Positions 1 through 7,372 of a stretch of DNA of 64,000 nucleotides are shown here, piece after piece. Origin of the DNA: Streptantibioticus silvisoli (GTDB lineage Bacteria > Actinomycetota > Actinomycetes > Streptomycetales > Streptomycetaceae); contig NZ_JAAGKO020000023.1 in assembly GCF_027947535.2 (NCBI RefSeq), positions 60,484-124,483 on the forward strand. Direction: 5' to 3'. Every line of letters starts with the position of its first letter. The first letter of the stretch is position 1. Below the pieces are notes generated by a model. The model had not been told where the DNA came from. It made no database searches and saw nothing but the letters and a program-made list of their open reading frames with translations. Made by a program: the position numbers and the translations under genes.

Positions 1-868
1 GCAGCGCCGTTCGGGCGGCCGTCAGGGCGCGGCGGCCGTAGGGGGCGCCGAACAGCGTGGCGTGGACCAGCAGGGGGAACAGCTGGTGCAGCGCGACCCG
101 TTGGGGGCGGCCGGGAGGCAGCGGTGCGGCCTCGTCGTAGGCGGCCAGGACGCGGTCCAGGTGCGGGCAGCCGAACAGTTCCAGCATGGCCAGGTCGGTC
201 TCGCGGTGGCCGCCGTGCGCGGCCGGGTCGATCAGCCAGGGGCCGCCGTCCTCGCCCCACAGCACGTTGCCGTTCCACAGGTCGCCGTGCAGCCGGGCGG
301 GCGGGAGCGGCGGGCCGGCGAGTTCCGGCAGGCGGCGGCACACCTCCTCGACGACCCCGCCCTCCCCCGGTCCGACGGCCCCGGCGTCCACCGCGCCGCG
401 CAGGTACGGCAGTACGCGGTGCTCGGCGTACCAGGCCGGCCACTCCCGCCCCGGTTCGTCGCGCATCGGCGCCCGGCCGATCCACGCGTCGGACGGGCCG
501 CCGGGCGGGGGCGAGCCGAAGTGCGGCGCGCCGGCCGCGTGCAGGGCGGCGAGTTCGCGACCGAGGCGTTCGGCGCCGCGCACCGTCGGTCCGCCCTCGG
601 TGATCCGCTCGAGGACCAGCCACTGCTCGTCGGAGCCGTGGATCGCGGGAACGCGGACCGCCGCGGTGTCCGCCAGCCAGCGCAGGCCGGCCGCCTCCGC
701 GGCGGTGGCGCCGGGGCCGGTGCCGCGTTTGGCCACCAGCTGCGCCCCGCCGGCGAGTTCGACCAGCGCCAGCCCGGCGCCCCACGGCCGCACCGCGCGC
801 ACCCGGCGCCCGGTCAGCCGGGCGGTGGCCGCCGCGGCCTCGCCCGGCCCGGCGGCCGGCCCGGTCAC
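1..868 (-). CDS. fructosamine kinase family protein (3' end cut by window edge)
   Basis: The reading frame runs leftwards from GTG at 868 and is still open at base 1, giving 289 visible residues, close to the usual ~290 of bacterial fructosamine-3-kinase-like proteins. Visible features are a nucleotide-binding N-lobe ending in a lysine (LVAKRG), the hinge WLVLERI, the phosphotransfer motif RLHGDLWNGNVLW (HGDxxxxN) and the metal-binding segment LIDPAAHGGHRE (DPA). The family phosphorylates ketosamines on glycated proteins or small molecules; the true substrate here is unknown. The start overlaps the stop of the tyrosine phosphatase by GTGA, so the two are one operon with translational coupling. 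Confidence 0.9.
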   Translation of the reverse strand, partial: MTGPAAGPGEAAAATARLTGRRVRAVRPWGAGLALVELAGGAQLVAKRGTGPGATAAEAAGLRWLADTAAVRVPAIHGSDEQWLVLERITEGGPTVRGAERLGRELAALHAAGAPHFGSPPPGGPSDAWIGRAPMRDEPGREWPAWYAEHRVLPYLRGAVDAGAVGPGEGGVVEEVCRRLPELAGPPLPPARLHGDLWNGNVLWGEDGGPWLIDPAAHGGHRETDLAMLELFGCPHLDRVLAAYDEAAPLPPGRPQRVALHQLFPLLVHATLFGAPYGRRALTAARTAL

Positions 869-1329
869 CGCTCCAGCCGTTCGCGGACGTGGGCGAGCAG
901 GCCGGGGGTGGCCGCCTCGATCATCGTCAGGACGTCGTCGAACCCGTCGGCGCCGCCGTAGTACGGGTCGGGCACGTCGAGGTCGTCACCGGCCGCCGGG
1001 TCGAACGACCGCAGCAGCACGACCCGTTGCGGATCGTCGACCAGGTCGAGCAGCTCGGCGCGGTGCCAGTCGTCCAGGGCCACCAGCAGGTCGGCGCCGA
1101 GGTGCGGGCCGCCGACCTGGGCGGCGGTGTGCGCGGTGGGGTAGCCGCGGGCGGCGAGCGCCCGGCCGGAGCGGGTGTCCATCGGTTCGCCGACGTGCCA
1201 CGGGCCGGTGCCGGCGCTGGTGACCCGGACCCGGTCGGCCAGGCCGGCCCGTTGCACCTGGTGGGCGAAGACGGCGGCGGCGCTGGGCGACCGGCAGATG
1301 TTGCCGGTGCAGACGAAGCAGATATGCAC
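865..1329 (-). CDS. low-molecular-weight protein tyrosine phosphatase
   Basis: The 154-residue product opens directly with the LMW-PTP signature: VCTGNICRS carries the nucleophile Cys and the P-loop Arg (CX5R-S), and the C-terminal DPYYGG holds the general-acid Asp. I chose GTG at 1329 because it starts right before the P-loop as in the family; upstream, the frame only encodes a Pro/Lys-rich stretch made by a GGCGGCTTC repeat and looks non-coding. The family removes phosphate from tyrosines and in other bacteria (Wzb) partners with exopolysaccharide tyrosine kinases. An exopolysaccharide locus lies 9 kb away, but its kinase domain is degenerate, so a partnership is only a possibility. Downstream it overlaps the fructosamine-kinase-like gene. 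Confidence 0.93.
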   Translation of the reverse strand: MHICFVCTGNICRSPSAAAVFAHQVQRAGLADRVRVTSAGTGPWHVGEPMDTRSGRALAARGYPTAHTAAQVGGPHLGADLLVALDDWHRAELLDLVDDPQRVVLLRSFDPAAGDDLDVPDPYYGGADGFDDVLTMIEAATPGLLAHVRERLER

Positions 1330-1543
1330 GCGTCCAGCGTAGAGCCGGCGACCGCGGCGGGCAGGTGCGGCGGACGCGCGCGGCGGGGGCGGCGGCTTCG
1401 GCGGCTTCGGCGGCTTCGGCAGAACGGTGGGGTCGACCGGCCGGGTGGACGCGCGGCGCCGGGTGGGGCGTGTCACGTCGGCGGGCATTGCACCGGTCAC
1501 CCGCGCCGGTTATCGTCACTTCGACGTAATCAAGGGGGTCGCC

Positions 1544-2200
1544 GTGTCCGTACCCGACGCGCTCAGTGTCGTCGTGGCGCCGCTGAACCACGTCCTGTTC
1601 CACTTCGGGCAGGACGCGGTCAGCTGGGCCGAACTGCTGGGCTTCGCCACCGGCGCGGCCTGCGTGTGGCTGTGCGTGCGCGCCAACGTGTGGAACTTCC
1701 CGGTCGGAATAGCCAACAACCTGTTCTTCCTGGTGCTGTTCTGGAGCGCGCGGCTGTACGCGGACGCCGCGCTCCAAGTGGTCTACCTGGTGCTGGCGGT
1801 GATCGGCTGGTGGCAGTGGCTGCGCGGCGGCCGGGCCGGGACCGGGCAGCCGATGGGCCGGGCCCGGCCGCGGGTCCTGCTGGTGCTGGCGGTGCTGCTG
1901 GTGCCGGCGACCTGGGGGCTGACCGCGGTCCTGACCCGCGCGTCCGACATCGCGCCGTTCTGGGACGCGCTGACCACCGCCCTGTCGCTGGCGGCGCAGT
2001 GGCTGCTGAACGGCAAGCGGATCGAGAACTGGTACCTGTGGATCGTCGCCGACGTGGTCTACGTGCCGCTCTACACGGTCAAGGCGCTGGACCTCACCGC
2101 GATCGTCTACGTGATGATGCTCGCCATGTGCCTGGTCGGCCTGCGGTCCTGGCACCGTGAACTGGCCGCGCCGGCCGCGCGGTTGGAGGCGGCGGCGTGA
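1544..2200 (+). CDS. pnuC: PnuC-type nicotinamide riboside/nicotinamide mononucleotide transporter
   Basis: The 218-residue hydrophobic protein has about seven predicted membrane segments and the PnuC hallmark of tryptophans flanking helices (VWNFPVGIANNLFF, VIGWWQWLRGG, IENWYLWIVADVVYVPLY). PnuC proteins facilitate uptake of nicotinamide riboside, which is trapped by phosphorylation. The start is GTG at 1544, with AAGGGGG at 1532-1538 as ribosome binding site; the longer open frame has none. Its stop overlaps the nadR start by GTGA, and that pairing strongly supports the substrate. It is transcribed divergently from the phosphatase operon. Confidence 0.94.
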   Translation: MSVPDALSVVVAPLNHVLFHFGQDAVSWAELLGFATGAACVWLCVRANVWNFPVGIANNLFFLVLFWSARLYADAALQVVYLVLAVIGWWQWLRGGRAGTGQPMGRARPRVLLVLAVLLVPATWGLTAVLTRASDIAPFWDALTTALSLAAQWLLNGKRIENWYLWIVADVVYVPLYTVKALDLTAIVYVMMLAMCLVGLRSWHRELAAPAARLEAAA

Positions 2201-3405
2201 GCGCGCGGGCCACGGGGACCCGGGCCGCGGCCGGCGGACGGCCGGCACCCGGCGCCGACGCGCAGGCGGACGCGGACGCGCGAGCGGTTGGGGCCGGCGG
2301 GCGGTTCGCGCACGGGATGGTGATCGGCAAGTTCTATCCGCCGCACTCCGGCCACCACTTCCTGATCCGGGCGGCGGCCGACGCCTGCCAGCGGGTCACC
2401 GTGGTGGTGATGGCCTCGCGCCAGGAGTCGCTGCCGCTGGCGGACCGGGTGGCGTGGATCGCGGAACGGTGGTCGGGCGATCCGCACGTGGTGGTCGCCG
2501 GGATCGCCGACGACCTGGAGATGGACTACGCCAGCGAGACGGCGTGGGCCGGCCATGTCGCCCTGATGCGGCGGGCGGTGGAGTCCGCCGAGCCCGCTGC
2601 GCCGGTCGACGCGGTCTTCTCCTCCGAGCCCTACGGCACCGAACTGGCCCGGCGCTTCGGGGCGGCGCCGGTCCTGCTCGACGTGGGCCGCGACACCTTC
2701 GCGGTCTCCGGAACGAAGGTACGGGCCGACCCCGCCGCGTACTGGGACGAGATCGAGCCGCCGGTGCGCGCCGCGCTGGCCCGCCGGGTCGTCGTGCTGG
2801 GTGCCGAGTCGACCGGGACCACCACGTTGTCGCGGGACCTGGCCGCCGCCCTGCGGGCCCGCGGCGGACCGCACGCGTCGACCGGCTGGGTGCCGGAGTA
2901 CGGCCGCGAACTGACCGTCGCCAAGCTGGCGGTGGCCCGCGGCCGCGCGGCGCCCGGCGATCCGGTGCCGACCGTGTTCGACCTGGAGTGGACCGACGCC
3001 GACTTCGAGCGCGTCGTGCGCCGCCAGACCGAGGCGGAGGACCGTGCGGCGCGGCACGGCGGCCCGGTGCTGGTCTGCGACACCGACGCGCTGGCCACCA
3101 CCGTCTGGCAGGAGCGCTACCGGGGCCGTACCACCGCGGCGGTCCGGGACGCGGCGCGGGCGATCGCACCGCGGGCGCTGTACCTGCTGACCGACGACGG
3201 CGGTGTGCCGTTCGCCGACGACGGACTGCGCGACGGCGAGCACCTGCGGCCCTGGATGACCGGGCGGCTGCGCGAGGTGCTGGCCGAGGCCGGGGTGCCG
3301 TGGCGCGAGATGCGCGGCGACCGCCACGAGCGGCTACGGCGGGCGCTCGCCGAGGTCGACGCGCTGCTGGCCCGCGGCTGGGGGCTGGCGGACCCGCTGG
3401 GGTGA
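2197..3405 (+). CDS. nadR: NadR-type NMN adenylyltransferase / ribosylnicotinamide kinase-like protein
   Basis: The protein has 402 residues. Residues ~40-175 form a nucleotidyltransferase domain: GKFYPPHSGHH carries the HxGH signature at 50-53 and VSGTKVR the ISxTxxR motif at 170-176. Residues ~195-390 resemble the NadR kinase domain, beginning with GAESTGTTT at 202-210. In a standard Walker A the residue at 208 would be Lys; here it is Thr. NadR converts imported nicotinamide riboside to NMN and NAD, matching the upstream pnuC. GTG 2197 gives coupling by overlap; about 40 Ala/Gly-rich residues precede the conserved domain, so an internal start near 2317 is possible. There is no DNA-binding domain like that of enterobacterial NadR. 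Confidence 0.9.
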   Translation: MSARATGTRAAAGGRPAPGADAQADADARAVGAGGRFAHGMVIGKFYPPHSGHHFLIRAAADACQRVTVVVMASRQESLPLADRVAWIAERWSGDPHVVVAGIADDLEMDYASETAWAGHVALMRRAVESAEPAAPVDAVFSSEPYGTELARRFGAAPVLLDVGRDTFAVSGTKVRADPAAYWDEIEPPVRAALARRVVVLGAESTGTTTLSRDLAAALRARGGPHASTGWVPEYGRELTVAKLAVARGRAAPGDPVPTVFDLEWTDADFERVVRRQTEAEDRAARHGGPVLVCDTDALATTVWQERYRGRTTAAVRDAARAIAPRALYLLTDDGGVPFADDGLRDGEHLRPWMTGRLREVLAEAGVPWREMRGDRHERLRRALAEVDALLARGWGLADPLG

Positions 3406-3667
3406 GCCGCGGCCGGTCGGCCGCCACCGCCCGCCCGGCCGCCCTGCCCTCTCTCCCGCCGCCCGCCCGGCGGTCCTCCCCCGCCGTCCGCCCGCCCGGC
3501 CACCCCGGCCACCTCTCCCCCGCCGTCCCGCCCGGCGGTCCCCGCCAACTCCCTTACCGCGCCCACCCGGTGGCGTGCCGTCGGACGCGCACGGGAAGAT
3601 CGACGGGTGGCAACGGCGCGGGAGCGCGCGGGGCCGGTCGGGGCGGGGCGAAGCGGGGGAGGAATCG

Positions 3668-4519
3668 ATGACCGGACTGGAACCGGGGATGTTCGCGCAC
3701 CGGTCGGCCGGGGTGGTGCGGGCCGCGGTGTCGCGGGTGCTGCCCGGCCTGGGCCGGCTGCGTCCGCTGGTGGAGGCGGACCCGGACGGCGCCGGACCGG
3801 CCGGGACGCGCGGGAGGCCGGGCCGGGCCGCGCTGCGCGAGCACGAGCAGCGGGTGACGCGCGAATGGGAGGTGCTGCGCGAGCGGTTGGCCTCGCTCGC
3901 ACGGGAGCGGCTGGCGGACGTCGGCGACCTGCTGAGCGACGCGCGGCTGGAGTTCACCCCGGACACCGCGGAGACGGCGGTGCGGCGCGACTACGTGTGG
4001 GCGATGGAGGCGTTCCAGGCGGCGGGGAAGATCCTGGACGAGGCGGCGGACCTGCCGGACCTGGCGGCGTCGGTGGTGCTGGCGGACCGGGCGGTGGAGC
4101 GGTTCGCCGCCGCGCACCTGCGGCACGCCGGCCGGCGCCCGCCGGCCCCGGTGGTGCGGTGCTTCTACAACCCCCTGCACGGCGAGGCGGAACGCGACCG
4201 GCCGAACGCCGCCGGGCCGCACGGCAAGCGGCGCGGGCAACGCACCCAGTCGGCCCGCGAGGCAGCCGCCCGGCGCCGTCCCGCCTGCGGCCCCTGCCGG
4301 CTGGCGATCCTGGCCGGCCAGACGCCCGACGTCCTGCCGGCGCTGTCGACGGTGCGGGTCTCCCGGCACCACACCGCGAAGGTCTTCGTGCCGTACTACG
4401 CCGTCCCGCAGGCGTCGTCGCTGTGGTCGGCGACCTGCTGCGGCGCCGTCGACGACGACGCGCCCGCCCGGGTGCTGCGCGGCGAACACCGGCGGCGCCG
4501 CGCCGGGATGACGCCGTAA
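3668..4519 (+). CDS. protein of unknown function with C-terminal Cys motifs
   Basis: I do not recognise the family with confidence. The 283-residue product starts at ATG 3668 behind a good GGGGGAGGAA site. Residues ~45-150 are helical and charged, with a long possible coiled coil. The C-terminal half has CFYNPLHG followed by a basic stretch and an ACGPCR pair, a possible small metal site, then a hydrophobic segment ending near WSATCC. Codon use is typical of the neighbours, which supports real coding. It follows nadR by 262 bases and has its own ribosome binding site, so it is probably a separate transcription unit. Confidence 0.75.
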   Translation: MTGLEPGMFAHRSAGVVRAAVSRVLPGLGRLRPLVEADPDGAGPAGTRGRPGRAALREHEQRVTREWEVLRERLASLARERLADVGDLLSDARLEFTPDTAETAVRRDYVWAMEAFQAAGKILDEAADLPDLAASVVLADRAVERFAAAHLRHAGRRPPAPVVRCFYNPLHGEAERDRPNAAGPHGKRRGQRTQSAREAAARRRPACGPCRLAILAGQTPDVLPALSTVRVSRHHTAKVFVPYYAVPQASSLWSATCCGAVDDDAPARVLRGEHRRRRAGMTP

Positions 4520-5003
4520 CGGACCGCGCCGGGCCCAACTCCGCCGGCGTCGCGCACCCATGGACGGTGGCCGCCGGTGCGACGTCCATCGCTCCAACGT
4601 CCGCTGCTCCAAGGACCGCCGCTCCAACGCCCACCGCCGCATCCGACATCCGCGTCCCGGCCGCGGGCCCGCACATCCGCGTCCCGGCCGCCCGCGCATC
4701 CGCCTCCCCGCGTGCTCGCGCCCCCGCATGCCCGGGTGACCGTAAACACCCTGCCAACGACGGCGGTTCGGCAGCCGCCGTGTGAAACGGTGTCGGTTGT
4801 TCCCGCGAGCCGTCGAGCGGGCGCCTGGGACGGTGTGACCCCACTATCACGCCCGAGCGCCCTTCACATGCGGAAGGGGCGATTCAGCGAATCGTCGCTA
4901 GGGTCAACGTATCAATCCGGTGGAAAGCGCTACCGCCCTCTTCACGTGACACGTACAGTTCGCCCAAGCCTCGCCGACGGCAGCATCACAAGGAGGGGGA
5001 AAA
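4520..5003 (+). other. non-coding region with short repeats and likely promoter of the LamG genes
   Basis: No convincing gene in 484 bases. The first part contains GCTCCAACG-type short repeats and a direct repeat of ACATCCGCGTCCCGGCCGC (around 4646 and 4673). From about 4760 the base composition becomes less GC-rich, as expected of a promoter region. A strong ribosome binding site AAGGAGGGGG lies at 4990-4999. I cannot assign a -35/-10 pair. Confidence 0.5.
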
Positions 5004-7235
5004 GTGAAGGCAAGAAGCCGACACCTCGCCGCGGTCGCGGCGTGCTCCATGGTCATCCTCGGCGTGACGTCGCCGCACGGCGCTCTGGCCGCACCGGTGG
5101 CACCGGTGGCGTTCACGTCCAACAACCTGGCGACCTGGCAGACCAACGGCATCGTCTGGGCACTGGCCCAGGCGGGCGGCAAGGTCTTCGCCGGCGGCAA
5201 CTTCACCGCGATCCGCCCGCCGGGCACCGCGGCCGGCAACAGCAAGGAGCAACCGGCGGTCAACTTCGCGGAGTTCGACGCCGCGACCGGCGACCCGACC
5301 GGCTGCAAGCTGTCGTTCACCATCAGCAGCGGCACCGCCACCGTGCGGGCGCTGGCGGTCTCACCGGACGGCAAGACGCTGTACGCCGGTGGCTACTTCG
5401 ACCAGGTCAACGGTACGCACGTCAACAGCCTGGTCGCCATCGACATCGCCACCTGCAAGCTCACGTCGGGCTTCGCGCCGCAGGTCAACGCGACGGTGCG
5501 CACCATCACCCCGACCAGCACCGGGGTGTACTTCGGCGGCGACTTCACCTCGGTCGACGGGCAGACCCGCGAGCACCTGGCGCACGTGTCCACCGCCGGC
5601 GCGCTCACCGCCTGGGCGCCCGCGACGGACCAGACGGTGCGCGCCTCGGTGCTGTCCCCGGACGGCACGCAACTGGTGGTGGGCGGTGACTTCGACACCC
5701 TCAACGGCGCGGACTCGCACGCCCTCGGGGTGGTCGACGCCGCGACCGGCGCCAACACGCGGACGTATCCGCTGGGGTTCATCGAGCAGGACAGCGTCGT
5801 GAAGGCCCTCACCTCCGACGCGACCGGCTTCTACACCGGCAACGAGGGCACCGGCGGCGGGGTCTTCGACGGCCGCATCGCCATCGACTGGTCCACCCTC
5901 GACCAACGCTGGCGCGACACCTGCCTCGGCGCCACCCAGGCCGTCATCAGCTACCAAGGCGTCCTGTACGCCGGCTCCCACACCCACGACTGCTCCAGCA
6001 TGGGCGAACAACCCGACGGACGCCGCCAGCACCTCATCGCCGAACCCACCACCACCGGCGCGGAACTGCCCTGGGCACCGGACACCAACGACGGCATCGG
6101 CGAAGAGGTCGGCCCGCGGGCCATCACGGTGGCCACCGAGGCGAGTCACCCGTACCTGTGGGTCAGCGGCGAGTTCACCAGCGTCAACGGCACCGCCCAG
6201 CAGGGCCTGACCCGCTTCGGCACCGGACCGGACAAGGCCGCCCCCACCGCACCGCAGGTCAACGTGGCCGGGCTGGCGTCGGGCAAGCTGGCCGTCCGGG
6301 TCCGCACCGCGACCGACACCGACGACGGCACGCTGACGTACAAGCTGTACCGCGACAGCTCCACCACGCCGATCTGGACCACCACGTCGGCGTCGTGGTG
6401 GTGGTCGCGGCCGCAGCTGACGTTCACCGACAGCGGTCTGACGCCGGGTGCCAAGCACACGTACAAGGTGACGGTCAGCGACGGCACCAGCACCGTCACC
6501 TCGGCCTCGGTCAGCGCCACCGTGCCCGGCGCGACCGGTGCCTACGACGCGAAGGTCACCGCGGACGGCGCGAAGCTGTACTGGCGCTACGACAGCCCGT
6601 CGGCCGCCACGTACCTGGCCGACAGCTCGGCGGGCGACCAGACCGGGTACTTCGACGGCGGCGGCACCTGGGACGACGGCACCGGGCCGGTCAAGGACGA
6701 CCCGGGCACGCCGCTGGGGCTCAACGGCAGCACCGGCTACGTCTACGACGAGGTGGCGCAGCCCGGCGCGCTCAGCTACTCGGTGGAGACCTGGTTCAAG
6801 TCCACCAGCACCGCGGGCGGTCTGCTGATGGGGTTCGGCGACAAGCAGGTCCTCAGTTCCGACCTGAGCGACAAGGACGTCTACCTCAGCGGCACCGGCC
6901 AGGTGGTCTTCGGCGCGTACAACGTCTACCACTACGCGCTCACCTCCCCGGCGGCCTACAACGACGGCAAGTGGCACCAGGTCGTCGCCACCCAGGGGCC
7001 GTCGGGGATGAGCCTGTACGTCGACGGCAAGCTCGTCGGCAGCAACAAGACCACCGTCTCGCCGACCCGGATGCCCAGCGGGTACTGGCACGCGGGCGGC
7101 GGGGTGTCGCTCACCCCGTGGCCCGGCCACGGCACCAGCGACGACTTCGCCGGTGACCTGGACGAATCGGCGGTCTACTGGGCCGTTCTGACGCCCGATC
7201 AGGTAGCGGCGCACTACGCGGCACGCACGTCCTGA
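5004..7235 (+). CDS. secreted beta-propeller / fibronectin-like / LamG domain protein 1
   Basis: The 743-residue protein begins with a Sec signal peptide (basic MKARSR, hydrophobic core, likely cleavage after ALA near residue 30). Residues ~35-415 hold about seven recurring segments ending in GG-F-T/D-x-V-x-G (for example VFAGGNFTAI, LYAGGYFDQVNG, VYFGGDFTSVDG), consistent with a beta-propeller. A fibronectin-III-like domain follows (~418-515), then one LamG/concanavalin-like domain (~520-743) with LGLNGSTGYV, VETWFKS and WHQVVATQG. There is no LPXTG or other anchor, so it is probably released or held by carbohydrate binding. GTG 5004 follows a strong ribosome binding site. It lies just upstream of the exopolysaccharide locus; a role in binding that polymer is inference. 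Confidence 0.88.
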   Translation: MKARSRHLAAVAACSMVILGVTSPHGALAAPVAPVAFTSNNLATWQTNGIVWALAQAGGKVFAGGNFTAIRPPGTAAGNSKEQPAVNFAEFDAATGDPTGCKLSFTISSGTATVRALAVSPDGKTLYAGGYFDQVNGTHVNSLVAIDIATCKLTSGFAPQVNATVRTITPTSTGVYFGGDFTSVDGQTREHLAHVSTAGALTAWAPATDQTVRASVLSPDGTQLVVGGDFDTLNGADSHALGVVDAATGANTRTYPLGFIEQDSVVKALTSDATGFYTGNEGTGGGVFDGRIAIDWSTLDQRWRDTCLGATQAVISYQGVLYAGSHTHDCSSMGEQPDGRRQHLIAEPTTTGAELPWAPDTNDGIGEEVGPRAITVATEASHPYLWVSGEFTSVNGTAQQGLTRFGTGPDKAAPTAPQVNVAGLASGKLAVRVRTATDTDDGTLTYKLYRDSSTTPIWTTTSASWWWSRPQLTFTDSGLTPGAKHTYKVTVSDGTSTVTSASVSATVPGATGAYDAKVTADGAKLYWRYDSPSAATYLADSSAGDQTGYFDGGGTWDDGTGPVKDDPGTPLGLNGSTGYVYDEVAQPGALSYSVETWFKSTSTAGGLLMGFGDKQVLSSDLSDKDVYLSGTGQVVFGAYNVYHYALTSPAAYNDGKWHQVVATQGPSGMSLYVDGKLVGSNKTTVSPTRMPSGYWHAGGGVSLTPWPGHGTSDDFAGDLDESAVYWAVLTPDQVAAHYAARTS

Positions 7236-7264
7236 GCGCACCGCGCCCCGGCGCGGTGCGCTCA
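7233..7264 (+). terminator. intrinsic terminator-like hairpin after LamG gene 1
   Basis: A 15-bp perfect inverted repeat: TGAGCGCACCGCGCC pairs with GGCGCGGTGCGCTCA, with almost no loop. The stop codon TGA of the first LamG gene forms the base of the stem. No U-tract follows, as usual in high-GC actinomycetes. Confidence 0.6.
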
Positions 7265-7372
7265 CCCGGTGTCCGGGGGCGCGGGCGGACGGCTCCGGCC
7301 GTCCGCCCGCGGTACGACCGGCGGCCCGCGTTCGGGGGCCGCCGATGTCCACAAGGGAAAAGGGGGGGTTCG

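Noticed and set aside
124..603. Plus-strand frames over the first kilobase
   Set aside because: They oppose the fructosamine-kinase-like gene, whose motifs (HGDLWNGN, DPA) are clear on the minus strand.
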